This document shows positions 1 to 11,425 of a stretch of DNA of 42,096 nt, one piece after another. Below the pieces are notes generated by a model. That model saw only the letters and a list, made by a program, of their open reading frames with translations, did no database searches and had not been told where the DNA came from. The position numbers were made by a program, and so were the translations under genes. Source of the stretch: Rhizopus sp. PT2906 (lineage: Eukaryota > Mucoromycota > Mucoromycetes > Mucorales > Rhizopodaceae); the NCBI GenBank assembly GCA_025529335.1, contig JAMYHX010000384.1:1-42096 (forward strand). Reading direction: 5' to 3'. How positions within the stretch are numbered: the first letter of the stretch is position 1; every line of letters begins with the position of its first letter.

Positions 1-109
1 AGTTGCTTATTAAACAAGTTTGTTTTTATTGTTTTTGAATAAAATCAAATCATGGTCAAGTATATCTGAGAGAGAGATAGAGAAAAAGGAGAGGGGGTAT
101 AATAGCAAT

Positions 110-1543
110 CTATTCTTCATCACTTGGTAACTGTACATTCTTTATACGTGTCGAAATATTATTAAACATGGTACGGATACCATTGCCTACAACCTCTTCA
201 CTGAATGTACGTACATTTTTACTGATGGCAACGATTTTGTTCAAATCAAACAGTTCATCTTCCTCATAAAAATTAGATAATCTTCTTTCATTTTGGGTAT
301 CATCTATAGATACTGAACGTCTTAGAGGAAACAACTGTCGTCTTGTATTTGGACTAGCTTGTTTGTTAAACTTGGATATGAATGTATCCCATGGAGGTGG
401 TCTATTATCAAAAGACTGTTATTTAGTTGTTTCTTTTTTCGTCTTTGTTATGCTTACCTCTGTCGTTGATCAGATGTATTATAATCGTAGTAATGATTAC
501 TGACATCATCTACAGACTCATCATCACTTAAGTCGCTGGTATCATTATTTACGTTATTGATGATATTTCTTTTAATAATAGCCAATTTTTCGGTAAAATC
601 GTCCAGTTTATCACCTAGTAAATTTTGTGCGGCTGCAACCACGGAGGGTCTACGGGTACCGGATTGATTCGGAACAGCATAGACTGGTGTACTTATGGAA
701 GACGACGGCTTAAAACCGATAGTCATGGGGGGTACAGGCTGGTAAGGTAACTTGGCTACTCTTGCTGTAGGAAAGTCAATATCTGTACTGAAATTGGGTT
801 CAATGGGATTGTCTATCTCAGATAATGTGCTTTCTCTACTGCTGCTGGATTCGATCGAGCAAGGTTTTATGCTAGGTAAGTCTTTGGGCGATTCAGCAAG
901 GACACTTTCTGTAATATGGACAGATGTCTCCTGCACTGTGTTACTTTGCTCATCTGATGACATAGACTCATTCTCGGTATCACTGCTATATTTGTTGATG
1001 TTTTGGGGTGTTAATGCGATGTCCAAAAGGTCTTGGTGGTTAACAGCAGACTCTACGTTATTGTTATGATAAATATGTGCACTATTCAGCTGTTTATAAA
1101 TGAATAAGTAATGTTGATTACAATGGATCCTAATCTGTTACCTTGGGTCCATCATCGATTATGGCTGATATACGCTGCTCTGATAGAAACTGTGCATCTT
1201 CTTCTTCTTCAACAAGTGATGAGGTCTGAGAATGATTTCCGGCAAGTGGACTATATTCTGACTGTATAAAGCTGTTTCCTCTAAAAGAGCCTTTGTTATT
1301 CCTCGATGACCAATCTGATAAACCATATGAATATTCATTAAGGTCTTGTTCCTGTCTTGATCTTATCACGTCAAAATCAAGGATTTCATTGTTTTCTTCA
1401 GGTAAATGTATCTCGCCTCTTGTTTCTCTTTTCAAAAGGCAGCAAAAAGATAGTATATGATTATCATTGACATTATCGTCGTCATCTGAAAGGTGTATTT
1501 GGGAACCTGTTCTTCTAGAAAGACAGGATTCCAGCAAATTCAT
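110..1543 (-). CDS. Uncharacterised acidic, low-complexity protein (441 aa, 3 exons)
   Basis: I do not recognise this protein. Exons on the minus strand are 1543-1142, 1089-458 and 401-110, joining to 441 codons plus stop. The start is the ATG at 1543. The first intron (1141-1090) has GTAACA..ACAG borders. The second starts GTAAGC, and only the distal acceptor (..AATAG, exon from 401) keeps the frame; a nearer CAG acceptor would shift it. The protein is rich in Ser, Asp, Glu and Asn, with acidic runs (SDDDD near residue 20, EEEED near 115) and no signal peptide or membrane segment. The most structured-looking parts are a helix-like stretch around DKLDDFTEKLAIIKRNII and a short Pro/Trp motif RPPPWDTFISKFNK near the start of the last exon, both of which could be docking sites. 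It is probably a largely disordered regulatory or scaffold protein. Exon structure is well supported; function is unknown. Confidence 0.7.
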
Positions 1544-2090
1544 ATTTCAAATATAAAAAAAAGAAGGAGGAAGCAGTTTTTGGGAAAAAAAAAGAAAGAA
1601 AAGGACGAATCTGTAATTCATCTGTTGTGACACATGCTCTATGCTCCTATTTAGTATACAGTGTAACTTTTTGAATAGTGTCTTAGACATCAAGTCTGAC
1701 CCCACGCTTCTAATTTGGTCGACCGATATAAAGATATGAAGTAATCTTGTTTATCAGTAAAAAGAGTAACTGATAGAGATAATTTAATCTTTAAGCCCCT
1801 GATTCAGATTACATTGGTGACCTTATGATTTTATTCTAAAAACGGAGTCTCTTTGAGACAGTTAAAGAAGTACATAAGGGATAAAGATGCAGTTGTGTGT
1901 GTTAGACTAGAGGGGCGTTGGTTTGTAGAGCAAAACATTTGATGTCTTATATTGAACAAAAGCATAAAGCGACCTTCCCCAGAACGGTTCTCTTTTTATC
2001 ACTTACTATGTCAGGGCAAAAGGAAGTCTAGCGATATATGCCTTGGTAATAGCAACTTGCTCATCTTAGTAATATATCTCATCAACTTCG
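1544..2090. other. AT-rich spacer upstream of the first gene
   Basis: No open gene is visible. The 5' flank of the minus-strand gene carries a purine-rich tract (about 1555-1605). From about 1940 the plus strand begins to show broken coding-like fragments that run into the MULE relic downstream. Confidence 0.4.
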
Positions 2091-2093
2091 AGC

Positions 2094-3680
2094 TCACTTG
2101 GAACGCTCCTTCCAGAGGATAAGAGCTTGTGTGCTGGTAAGCTATACCCGAATGAAATTACTCCTGTTTTTTTGTCCAATGGTCTCCGCCATACTTTTTG
2201 GCATATTTTGTAAATTTGTAGGACGTTTTTCCCAGGTCCTTGCTTGGAAACGAATTCTAAACATTCAAGAAACTCATCTGATATGAAGAATGAATGTTGT
2301 CTCTACCGATTGGCTCCATGCGGACATGCTTAATGATGTGTGTGCTTCTGTATGATCATAGCTAGACATCAGTATCCCCATTACCTTTTTCTTCATTCAA
2401 GAAAAATAATAACACAAGCGGGAATATTTGAAAAATGCTGAGCAAATATCAGAGAATAGCATTTTTCAAAGAACTATAAAGATCGAACCAGATTAAAAGC
2501 AATTATGAAATCGAATGAAAACTTCGCTTAGAAAAAATGAGCAGCTAATTACACATCAAGCCTTCAATACATGGACTACATCAACACCTAGTGAAACCAA
2601 ATGGAATCATAACACTCTGAAAAAAATAAATGTTTGCTGCGCAGCCTCTTCAGATGTCATTTGAAAAGATCAATGACTATATAGAAAAAGCACCGTCAAT
2701 ATTCTAATTAATAGCGAGCAAAGATTGAAGAAACTAATTCGTAAAGTTGGCCATAAAATGCTCTATATGATTCGAATGAAGCTTTACAAGGATACACCAG
2801 CTGTTCAAGAAGGCTCTAACTGCACATGTGAAGCTAAAACCACTTTCAGCCTCCCCTGTTGCCACAACTTGTCTCAAATGGATAAAGATTACTTGAAAAT
2901 ACAAGCTATTCATTTAAGATGATGGATTACCGATGAAAACGTAAACCATGTTCAAGAAGAAGTTTATGTTTCGGCATCAAATCCATGGATGAAGTATGCT
3001 GTTGTCCTGGAAGCTGCTTTCAGACGATGTAAAGGAACATAGGGGATGAACTCGCTCATAAGTTCTATCAAAAGCACTTTAAACATGCATGATAATGACG
3101 AACTTAATGACATGAAGGATCCTCATACTGTTCCTGAACAAGGGCTTCATTTACTAACCGGAAGCTTTTGAAGCCAAGTATTCTGAAAGACCAAAAATAT
3201 CACCTGGTACTCATCCTTACCAAAAGATTTTGCTAAGGCAGCCTTCCGACGAAAGTACCTAAGCTTTAAAAATAAAACATATTGAAGAAAATGAACACAA
3301 AGATGTCATCGAAGAAGAAGTAAGAGCAGGTATAATAGAGTACTTTAAATTTGACAACAATGCGCCAGATTATTAATGTTGAAAATTTTTAGTTGAAAAC
3401 GAAGATTGCATTATAGTAGGCTTAGTCAGTGAGACAGATACACCAGAAAAAGTTGAGGAATTAACTGTCAATAAAAAAATCGAATAATCTCGATGATATA
3501 TATGCCTATGATGAACTCTTCAAGCCTAAAAAACGAAGCAGAACTACAGAAGCAACCAGCTACATTTTTGACCTTCATGAAAACATCCCTTTGACTGAGG
3601 TAAAAGAAACATCTGATTCGAAAGGCGACGGCTTTTGTGGATTTAGAGCAGCTGCAGACCTTCTGAAATATGCGACTTAA
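2094..3680 (+). pseudogene. Decayed MULE-type transposase with SWIM zinc finger and OTU-like tail
   Basis: The plus strand holds a coding relic broken by many stops and frameshifts. The clearest part, 2725-2922, contains a SWIM zinc finger: Cys-x-Cys at 2821-2829 (NCTCEAKTTF) and Cys-x-His at 2857-2865 (PCCHNL). This lies where Mutator-like (MULE) transposases carry their C-terminal CxC..CxH finger. Downstream, an open stretch at 3483-3680 encodes DIYAYDELFKPKKRSR, then KGDGFCGFRAAADLLKYA. This looks like the beginning of an OTU cysteine-protease domain, with the catalytic Cys in GDGFC at 3624-3638, cut off by TAA at 3678. MULE transposase followed by an OTU domain is a known association in some eukaryotic elements. 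The catalytic DDE core is not readable, terminal inverted repeats were not found, and the copy is clearly dead. Edges are approximate. Confidence 0.6.
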
Positions 3681-6600
3681 GTACAACAGTTACATAAGCC
3701 TGTACCTTTTTTCCTTTTATTATAAATAATCCTCATGCTCCTCTGCTTTTTCTTTTCTTTGTGGATTCACGCATTAAAAATGTACAGAAAACTAGAAAAA
3801 GCATGAATATTCATATACATTATTATTATTTTTTTACTAATAATGAAATAAAGCTGTTATCATTAAAGCATCGAACCCATCAAAAGCCACACATTTCACT
3901 TCTTTACGGAAACCAAGATCACTTTCCCTTCGTAAACCCGCAATGCTTAAAATGTTAAACAAAAACAAAGCAATATACAAAAATTATCTTGGTTTGGGCG
4001 TTGAAGCTACTAGAACTCCTATAACGAGGGGCATAGATCTCCATATTAAATAAATTAAAAGAGCTGACGAAGACAAAGCAGAAATTATCTTCAAATGAGG
4101 ATTCAATAATTATTATAGAATAAAATAATACAAACTTATTTCTCAGATCGATGCTTTATGTTTAAACATGCATAAAAGCTTAAGGGGATGCCTTTGCCAG
4201 ACGTACTAATACTGCTTTGGTTCAAATGCTGAAAATATGTGGATGTGGTACCTCATCCCAGAATAATGTCATTCATGCTTTACACTCGATGAAGCGTATT
4301 GATTAGAAAGATAAGGGAAATAAAAATGATAACAAGTACGATGAATTCACTTTTGTAATTGTCGCTCAGCTCAGTGGATGGTTAAAAATAGAGTAAATAG
4401 TCAATACTCGGTTGATTATATTATAAACATTAAAGAAAATATTTATTAAAAAAACAGAGTACGTTGACATTTATAAAGCATAAAGTACTATAGTAAAACA
4501 ATTTGCACAAATTAAATATATAAAAGAAATTACAACCAAAGACAAATATGAATTATGGCATAGTAATTCTGATTTTTGACGCCAACAAATAAATATAATT
4601 AAAATGAATAAAACGAAAATAGAAAATACATAAAGCAAATTAAAAAGTACAAAAGCAACATCAAATGGACAAAAAAGTCATAATAAAGAATTTAATATGT
4701 ATATTAAACCAAAGCATAAGGCAGAAGACAGTGTTGAGGGGATTATCATAGATTTAGAAAAATCATTAAAAGACATAGAAGATGTGACTAGGATTATACA
4801 GAAAAGCATACATTGTCAATCATCTAATAGCATCAATAGAAGCGAGCCCTACTATCCATAATTAAAGAAAAATATATATAAAATAGTCGAAATAAAAAAG
4901 CAGAGAGAGCAAAGCAAAATATCTCCTGTAAGCTAATTTACTATTAATGATATTAAAAAATAAAAGTCTTGCTTTCGCTCCTATTGTTGATGATAATTGC
5001 GGTATACGTTGTATTTAATATGAGATATATTGAAATCAAGTCTTATGTATGAAAAAAGCAATCGTGCCGCAGGTATTTAATTAAATTTTAACTAAATTAT
5101 TCACTATGACCTTGTCTGTGTAGCCTATAGGTTTCCAGACCACAGCTTTTTATATAAATAACTATAGAAAACGCGCAATAATCCTATAGAATAATGCAAA
5201 CAAAATCAAAGAATGGAAATATGCAAGTGGCCACTCCTTTTATTGTAAATAAAGTTAAATCATCTTTAAATATATCAATTGATCTGTGTTTCTCTTTCTT
5301 GAATTCCTTTTTTAAACAAGTACTATTGATCAAAACCTGGCCATTATAATCTCTCGTCAAAAGAAAATAAAAGCACATGAGAATTGCTATTTTGACCCTC
5401 GTTGTGGAATAATATTATTTGACTCGGGCTCTACAGAGCATCACCAACTTTTGTTTTGGAAAGCTTACTTTTGTCTTGATAACAAAATTCAACAAAATCA
5501 ATTGAATCATGTAGCTAATAGATATTCGTGGTCAATACAAAAAAATGTTTATTTTCAAAATAAAAAAGTTAAAAAAAGACATGTAAAAATGATATATAAG
5601 GATTTTTTTTATCATTGAGAGCGATTTGAACCAGGAAAAATCAGTTGCTTCATGTTGATTCTTCAGAATATAATCGGTCCATTTGGTTCCAATCTGAACA
5701 AGTGGATCGATCCGAATTAACACTTGTTAACAATAAAAAAAGATAAAGCGACAAGCTAAAGTTGACACGGGTTTGCTTAGAGATCACAATAATATATTTG
5801 ATGATCCTATTCTCAAACATAAACCGCCTATTGATTTAACGACAGAGACTTGTTTTATAATAAGCGTTGATCTACTCGAATGATAACAATCATATAAAAT
5901 GTACGGTTTCAGTGTTTATTTGATACTACTTGATGCCATTAAACATATGGACAGTGGTATTGTAACACAGTATGTGCCCCTTGGTTCACCAAAGCTATAC
6001 AACCTACTGTTTTGCTTTATTCCAATATTTGATGGAATTGCGTGCCTGGAACAGAATTCTCTCGGCATAAAAGAAAAAAAAAAAGCCGAACGCCCTCCAA
6101 TGAAAAATTATGCTTAATTAGGATGACAGGGAACATTCCTGGTATTGCCGATCATATGGCTTATCACGGCTAAATAGCATGCTATAGACAAAATAAGGTT
6201 ATCTAATAAACCTACTACTACAAATCCAAGTTCTCATAATTAGAAGAGAAATATCCGGGAACTCCGAAATCCTTCTTGTTGTGGCGCAACATCCTATGTA
6301 AAGTGGGCTCGGAATGTGTATCACTATATCAGCGAATAACGCTTATTGAGTAAACTCAATGGGCAGCGTTTTTGCCTTATTTTTATATAGAGATATCGTA
6401 TTCGTTCTTCTCTTCTCAGGGCATAACAATTGAACAACTAACGAAGAATATCGATTAATTCAAGGCAATATTCATGGTTTTAAGCGTACAGCAAGTGTAT
6501 GCTTGCAGTAATTAATGTACGCCCACATAACTTAATTTTATACGAGCACAAAGTTACTGTAAGAATCTCCTAGATAAGGAGTGAACCAATCTGATGTATG

Positions 6601-7792
6601 TCTAGTTGACATCCACAGTTGCCTGTGTGACCAATAACTTTAATTACATTGAGTTATGTGTCATACCCCAGTCTCCCTTTTAGGGTTTTTAAGGATGCCT
6701 TTGCTGAAGATGTAGCCCAGAATACTGTTTTTTTTCCCACGTGTCAGGAAGGAAAGAAAAAGAAAGTACTGTAGAATTACTTTATTGCGTAAAAGGGGTG
6801 ATCCTCCAACAAAGAGGGATAACTTACAATTCAATACTATTGACATCCCGTCTGAGACAGAAGTTTATTGATGCTTCTCTGCAAAGAAGAAATACATACA
6901 CATGTGTCTTTAGAAAGAAAGGAAAAAAAAAACTTAATGCAAACTGATGTTCACATTCGTGTTCACGTACCACAGCATTATTTTAAATGTAACGACGCAT
7001 TAAAGGAATATACCTCTATAGACCTCATTTATACATCCTTATCTGTATGGAAAAAGGGAGGACTAAAAGTGCTTTTATCCTCCTTTCCTATTGAGGAGAG
7101 ATTTCTGGTTCAAGGGTCAAAACTGGCGTCAGATGGTATTTTCAATACTAATGACATATTGCCAAAAAGAGTCATTTTATCTATATAAACAAAAGAGTTG
7201 AATAGTTTTCGGGAATCACAGACTGCTGTTCACAGACCTTGTAGAATGGTGAAAAAAAAAAAAAATAGAGAAAGTAAAGGAGACTATAAGCCCCTCCCTC
7301 TTTTGTATGAGCCCAAAAAGCTTATTTTAGATTAGAAGACTATTCCGAAACAAGATAGAGCACTTATTAATCAAGTAAGAGACCGCATGACTTAATATCA
7401 GAAAGGTAACGGGCGCTTGTCAAGTATTTGTTTTAAATACAACTTTTTCAAGTCTGATATGTTGTGGTCATACTTTATTGGGGGGATGCCATTTTGTCAT
7501 TGTGTATCCATCAAGGTGGGATGCCTGTGTGTGTGTCTGTGTGTATGTGCGCCTCCCTTGGCGTCGATTTGCATATGCGCCTATAATGCCTCTCTCTTTT
7601 TTTTTTGCTTTCTTTCTCAATACAAAGAGGGAGATGATTATCATGCTGCGTCATTTCTGCAGATAAAAAAGATCAAAAGCCCTAAAATGTATGTGAAACT
7701 ATTAACGTGACCGCGTTTACTCTTTTTTTTTTTGCCCTGCAAACCCTTGCGCGTTTCTAGGAGAAGCATTCTTTTTTTACAACAAATACAAA
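3681..7792. other. Gene-free AT-rich region with unidentifiable coding debris
   Basis: About 4.1 kb of very AT-rich sequence with stops in all frames. A few open stretches of 60-106 codons exist (for example 5899-6117 and 6868-7188, both plus strand), but they have no recognisable domain, no splice-consistent extension and no clear homologue that I know. Short pieces such as 3950-4060 read like worn transposon protein. It is best described as an old transposon graveyard continuing from the MULE relic. GT-rich and T-rich simple sequence occurs around 7525-7610. Confidence 0.45.
6484..6522. repeat. Short imperfect palindrome (hairpin-forming)
   Basis: Outer arms GCGTACA (6484-6490) and TGTACGC (6516-6522) are exact reverse complements. 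An inner pair, GCAAG (6491-6495) and CTTGC (6502-6506), adds a second stem with a 6-nt loop. It lies inside the gene-free region with no gene nearby, so its role, if any, is unknown. Confidence 0.45.
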
Positions 7793-8121
7793 ATGTCATT
7801 CTTTGGTGGAGGAAATATGCAAGCTAGACAACAAACTATCAACCCACAAAATATTGCTTTAGCTGAACAAGAGTTAGAAATGGTGACTGATTTGTTCAAT
7901 CGGTAATGATTATTAAAAATGAAGAAAAATCATAATAATGTTGACGTAATCTCCTCAGTATTGCTGATTCCTGCCACAAAAAATGTATTGCCACTGACTA
8001 TAATCAAGCTGACTTGAGTCAAGGAGAAGCAGTCTGTGTTGACCGTTGTGTTGCCAAGTTTATCGAAGTCAATGCTAAAGTTGGAGAAAAGATGCAACAG
8101 ATGGGTACACAGCAGCAATAA
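7793..8121 (+). CDS. TIM10: Mitochondrial import chaperone Tim10 (90 aa)
   Basis: Small TIM chaperone of the mitochondrial intermembrane space. With Tim9 it forms a hexamer that escorts hydrophobic carrier and beta-barrel precursors. Exons are 7793-7902 and 7959-8121, split by a 56-nt intron (GTAATG..CTCAG) inside the Arg codon just before the first Cys motif. The joined protein is 90 aa, the usual length. The family signature is complete: twin CX3C motifs at C42-C46 (CHKKC) and C63-C67 (CVDRC), 16 residues apart, which form two disulfides after Mia40-dependent import. The N-terminus MSFFGGGNMQ and the helix AEQELEMVTDLFNR are typical of Tim10 rather than Tim9, Tim8 or Tim13. There is no cleavable presequence, as expected. 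The next plus-strand gene starts 320 nt downstream. Confidence 0.95.
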
Positions 8122-8440
8122 AATGTATTAATAAAATGCGACTCCAAAATCTTTGTGTGTCTAAAATATGTGTGTGGGTCTCGATAGAACAAAATAGAAA
8201 GATGAAGGATTTGCCCTTTTCAAGTAAAATGATGGAACAAGAATATTCCTAAAATAGGAAAGATCCGTCTATTTTCCTTTTCTAATAAAATAGGACATTT
8301 TTACAATTCCGCATTTCTATTTTGTTCTCCATCGAAGAAAAAAGAAGAAACTAAAAAAAAATAGTATGTGTCTAATATAAAAAAGCTGCTGGATGTAGCC
8401 TTCCTTTGTTTCTGTTTTCTCTTCTTTTTTTTCTAAAGAT
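8122..8440. other. Spacer between TIM10 and the next gene
   Basis: It holds the TIM10 3' end (an ATAAAA-type signal just after the stop) and a pyrimidine-rich tract (about 8400-8436) directly before the next ATG, the usual look of a promoter or 5'UTR here. No gene seen. Confidence 0.5.
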
Positions 8441-8965
8441 ATGTTTATTGTCAATAATATTCATGCACAGGCATCATCCATTGTGAATATGTCGTCGTCT
8501 TCATCGTCAACCCTATCAAATAGTGACCGTAATTTTATTGAATTTACACGCTGTTTATATAAAGCAAAATCAGTCGTTCAGGAATTACAAACATTCAGTA
8601 CAGCAGTCGGTCCTACCCTTAGTAATTCTTCAGGACAGTTTGAATATGAAGTAGACTTTACTAGTCGTGTAAAACAATACTTGGACGACTCATTCTGTAA
8701 ATTCAACCACATGTGTAAAATACTCCTATTGGTCCTATCAAGGCTAGAGTTAGGCCAAACTGTTCGTCGAGAGAGGATTGATTCTTTTAGACAAGAATTA
8801 GTTGAAGAATGGAGAAAAGCATCGATTATTAAACAAGATTTACTAAAACTGATTCAATGTAGTCGTACAATACCTACTGATAAAACATTTACAGACGATA
8901 CACCTTACGACAGCGTCACTACTTCCTCAGAGACAACCACACCAGAACCAGCATCAGATTCATAA
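8441..8965 (+). CDS. Uncharacterised helical protein (174 aa), possibly a small complex subunit
   Basis: Single open frame. The first ATG is at 8441. A second in-frame ATG at 8489 (MSSSSSSTLS) gives 158 aa and may be the true start. A Ser-rich N-terminus precedes long amphipathic helices (about residues 30-145), including VKQYLDDSFCKFNHMCKILL and RIDSFRQELVEEWRKASIIK, followed by a Thr/Ser/Pro-rich acidic tail. There is no signal peptide, membrane segment or catalytic motif. The size and helical layout recall small, fast-evolving subunits such as Mediator Med29/Med27-type proteins, but I cannot support that beyond general appearance. It ends 241 nt from the stop of the convergent Sel1/MYND gene. 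Confidence 0.7.
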   Translation: MFIVNNIHAQASSIVNMSSSSSSTLSNSDRNFIEFTRCLYKAKSVVQELQTFSTAVGPTLSNSSGQFEYEVDFTSRVKQYLDDSFCKFNHMCKILLLVLSRLELGQTVRRERIDSFRQELVEEWRKASIIKQDLLKLIQCSRTIPTDKTFTDDTPYDSVTTSSETTTPEPASDS

Positions 8966-9206
8966 CTGTTAACCTCCCCTTTATTTTTCATATGTGTTTT
9001 TGTATATTATACTTAATAGAATTCGCATATTATATATTGTTTATATTGTCATCATTATTATTAGATATGAAAAGACAAGAGCAGGTAGTTTTATATATAA
9101 AAAAGGGCAAAAAAGCAATGAGAGACTCTATAATATTTTTTATATATGGTATAAATAATGACTACACACACAAACACAGTTATTACAATCACTGCTACGA
9201 TCATTA

Positions 9207-10861
9207 TTATTGTTGGTCTGGTGATTTACAAACAACCTTATGACCAGTCTTCCAATGCTCCCTCTGACAATCACGGGAGCAGTAGGCAACTCGTTGGCAT
9301 CGTCCACAGCGTTTGAAACTACCTGGCTCTTCTTCCCTCTTTTCACACATTGGATTAGCACACTGTTTATGGATAGAGTTGTCTCCTTCCTTAGCCAGCT
9401 GACGAATTAACTTCTCCTTATCTGCTTCACTCAGTTGTTCAAAGTTTTCCATGTTTTCATTCTCCAAGGCAATCCTTGCTGCCATCTTGGCTCGCAAGAT
9501 ACGAACAAGGTAATTGTAAGCTTGAAGATCGCCACGGACCAAGGCAAGTTCCATGTAGTTTTGTGCCTTGTCCATATCATAGAGTCCATAATCCTTGGAC
9601 CCAAATATCAAACCAAGCATCAACATGGCATCTGCATCTCCGTTATTGGCTGCGTCTTCCATCAAATCAATGCCAGTCACTACATAATCCTCTGGTTCAC
9701 TGCCTGGATCGCCTGCCTCTTTGGCAAGTTCAGCATTCTTTGACATCAACAAATACATTCTGCCCACTAACAAAAGGGAATAAATTAAATATTTTTTGAA
9801 TTACAAAGATCACTTACGTGCATTGCATGATGGTGAATAACCCCATTGCTTGGCTCTTTCAAAGTACTCGATGGATTTCTTTATATCTCTAAAAGCGCTT
9901 GTTTCGTTGGTGAATCCTTGATGGATGATACCCAAATTATGTGCTGAATCAGGATATCCTTCAGAATAGGTTTAGAAATGACAAGTTCAATTATGTTTAT
10001 GTCATCATTTACCTTCTTCAAATGCCTTTTTATAATATTCAATTGCTTCATGAAGATTCTTGTCACATCCAATGCCTTGTTCCAAGAAATAACCAATTTT
10101 ATGACAAGCCATCTATTTTTATCCATGAATACACAACATCATAAAACAATTATCATCTTTTCTTACTGGGTTGGACAAATCTGCCGCCTTCTTGTACCAC
10201 TGATAAGCCAGCACCTTTGGATCTTGGCCATTCAAATTCTTACCTCCTGCTAATTTTTCCTCTTGCATATAAATTGATCCGATCTGAACAGCTGCCATCG
10301 TGTATCCCTTTTCAAATGCTCGCACCAACAGATGCTTAGCACCTTCAAAATTGGGACTGGCCACAGGGCTCATGGATGCATGATCATCAGGACCTGATGG
10401 CTCTCGACGAATACCTCCGTACAATAAACTGCCCATGACAAGATCATGCACTGAACTGTCATCCTCTTCTGCCAATTTCAAACCTTGTGCTGCTTTATCA
10501 ATATTCATATCGGTCGTTGACAACTTTTCAACAGCTTCTCGTTGTATTTGATCAAATAGCTTGTATTCATCCGACCATCTGCTGTTGGCTCGTTCAAGCT
10601 ATGGACAATGTTAGCCTCTAGTATTTTTTTGATGAGATATCGTACCTTTTTGCCAACACTGTTTCGTTTCTCATATTCACTTGCAAGTTGCTGAGCAGCA
10701 ATAGGTAAGGCGGTAGGCATCTGTTTAGCAAACTCAGGATCAGTTTCATTATACAAGGCAACCAGTAAACGAGACTGTTGTTCGGTCATTCCAAGAAAGG
10801 CTGGGACTTGGATCGGTTCACCACCAAGCATTTCATCCTGAGTATGTTCGGCTACTTGCAT
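9207..10861 (-). CDS. Sel1-repeat protein with C-terminal MYND zinc finger (482 aa, 5 exons)
   Basis: Exons on the minus strand: 10861-10646, 10598-10167, 10112-10013, 9958-9818 and 9766-9207; together 482 codons plus stop, all introns GT..AG of 47-54 nt. The middle is built of Sel1-type TPR repeats, for example VLAYQWYKKAADLSNP, HEAIEYYKKAFEEGYPDS and SIEYFERAKQWGYSPSC, about 36 residues apart. The C-terminus (about residues 425-475) is a MYND zinc finger with the full Cys/His series: CANPMCEKR, RCGRCQRVAYCSRDCQ, then HWKTGHKVVC. Sel1 repeats form protein-binding solenoids and MYND fingers bind Pro-rich partners, so this is probably an adaptor; no catalytic SET domain is present. An ATG-less upstream extension exists, so the ATG at 10861 was taken as start. 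It diverges from SMD2, sharing a 564-nt intergenic region. Confidence 0.88.
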
Positions 10862-11425
10862 TGCGTTTAATAATAACAATAAAAACAAGAATTAAAAAAT
10901 TATGTCTTTTTCACTGTTTTGCCTGTCAAGTGGCTTGTGCGCGCGTCTGTGTGTGCACCCCTCTCCCTTCTCTCTCTCTCTCCACATAAGACTATTTCCC
11001 AAAGCCGATCTATAAAGCGTTGTTATCGTTATAAAAGTAATTCTTATTTTATTCCCATTATATATATATATATATATATATTCATCTCTATCTGATCATG
11101 TATCTCGGTATACATTACATATTCATGTGATAAGTATTAGTATACTGTGATATAGACATATAGCATATATGTCTATTGTATTCTCCCCCACTCGACACAT
11201 TCATATTCCATCGTTTCAAGATGCTCATTACCAATCCATATTTCAATAAAGTAGACAATAGCTATTTGCATATTTGAGAGCAAAGCTCGAATTACCTCAA
11301 TAGACCTTTTTATTGGTCAAGACGAGTGTGACGTACTTTGGCTGCTACACTGAACTATTTTTTTTCTTCTCTCACTTTTTCTTTCTCTCTCTTAGTACAT
11401 ATACACACACATCTATATATTAAAA
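10862..11425. promoter_or_regulatory. Bidirectional intergenic region between the Sel1/MYND gene and SMD2
   Basis: The two genes are divergent, so both promoters must lie here. The region contains a CT-rich tract (about 10960-10980), an uninterrupted (TA)11 run at 11059-11080, and an exact inverted repeat ATAGACATA (11152-11160) / TATGTCTAT (11168-11176) with a 7-nt spacer. A pyrimidine tract and a CA-rich stretch (about 11400-11410) precede the SMD2 start. No TATA box can be assigned with confidence among so many TA steps. Confidence 0.5.

Noticed and set aside
5612..5640. GATTTGAACC resembling a reversed tRNA T-loop
   Set aside because: The flanking sequence cannot fold into a cloverleaf.
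6868..7188. Plus-strand open frame of 106 codons in the gene desert
   Set aside because: No domain, no splice-consistent neighbours and the surrounding sequence is decayed; kept only as debris.
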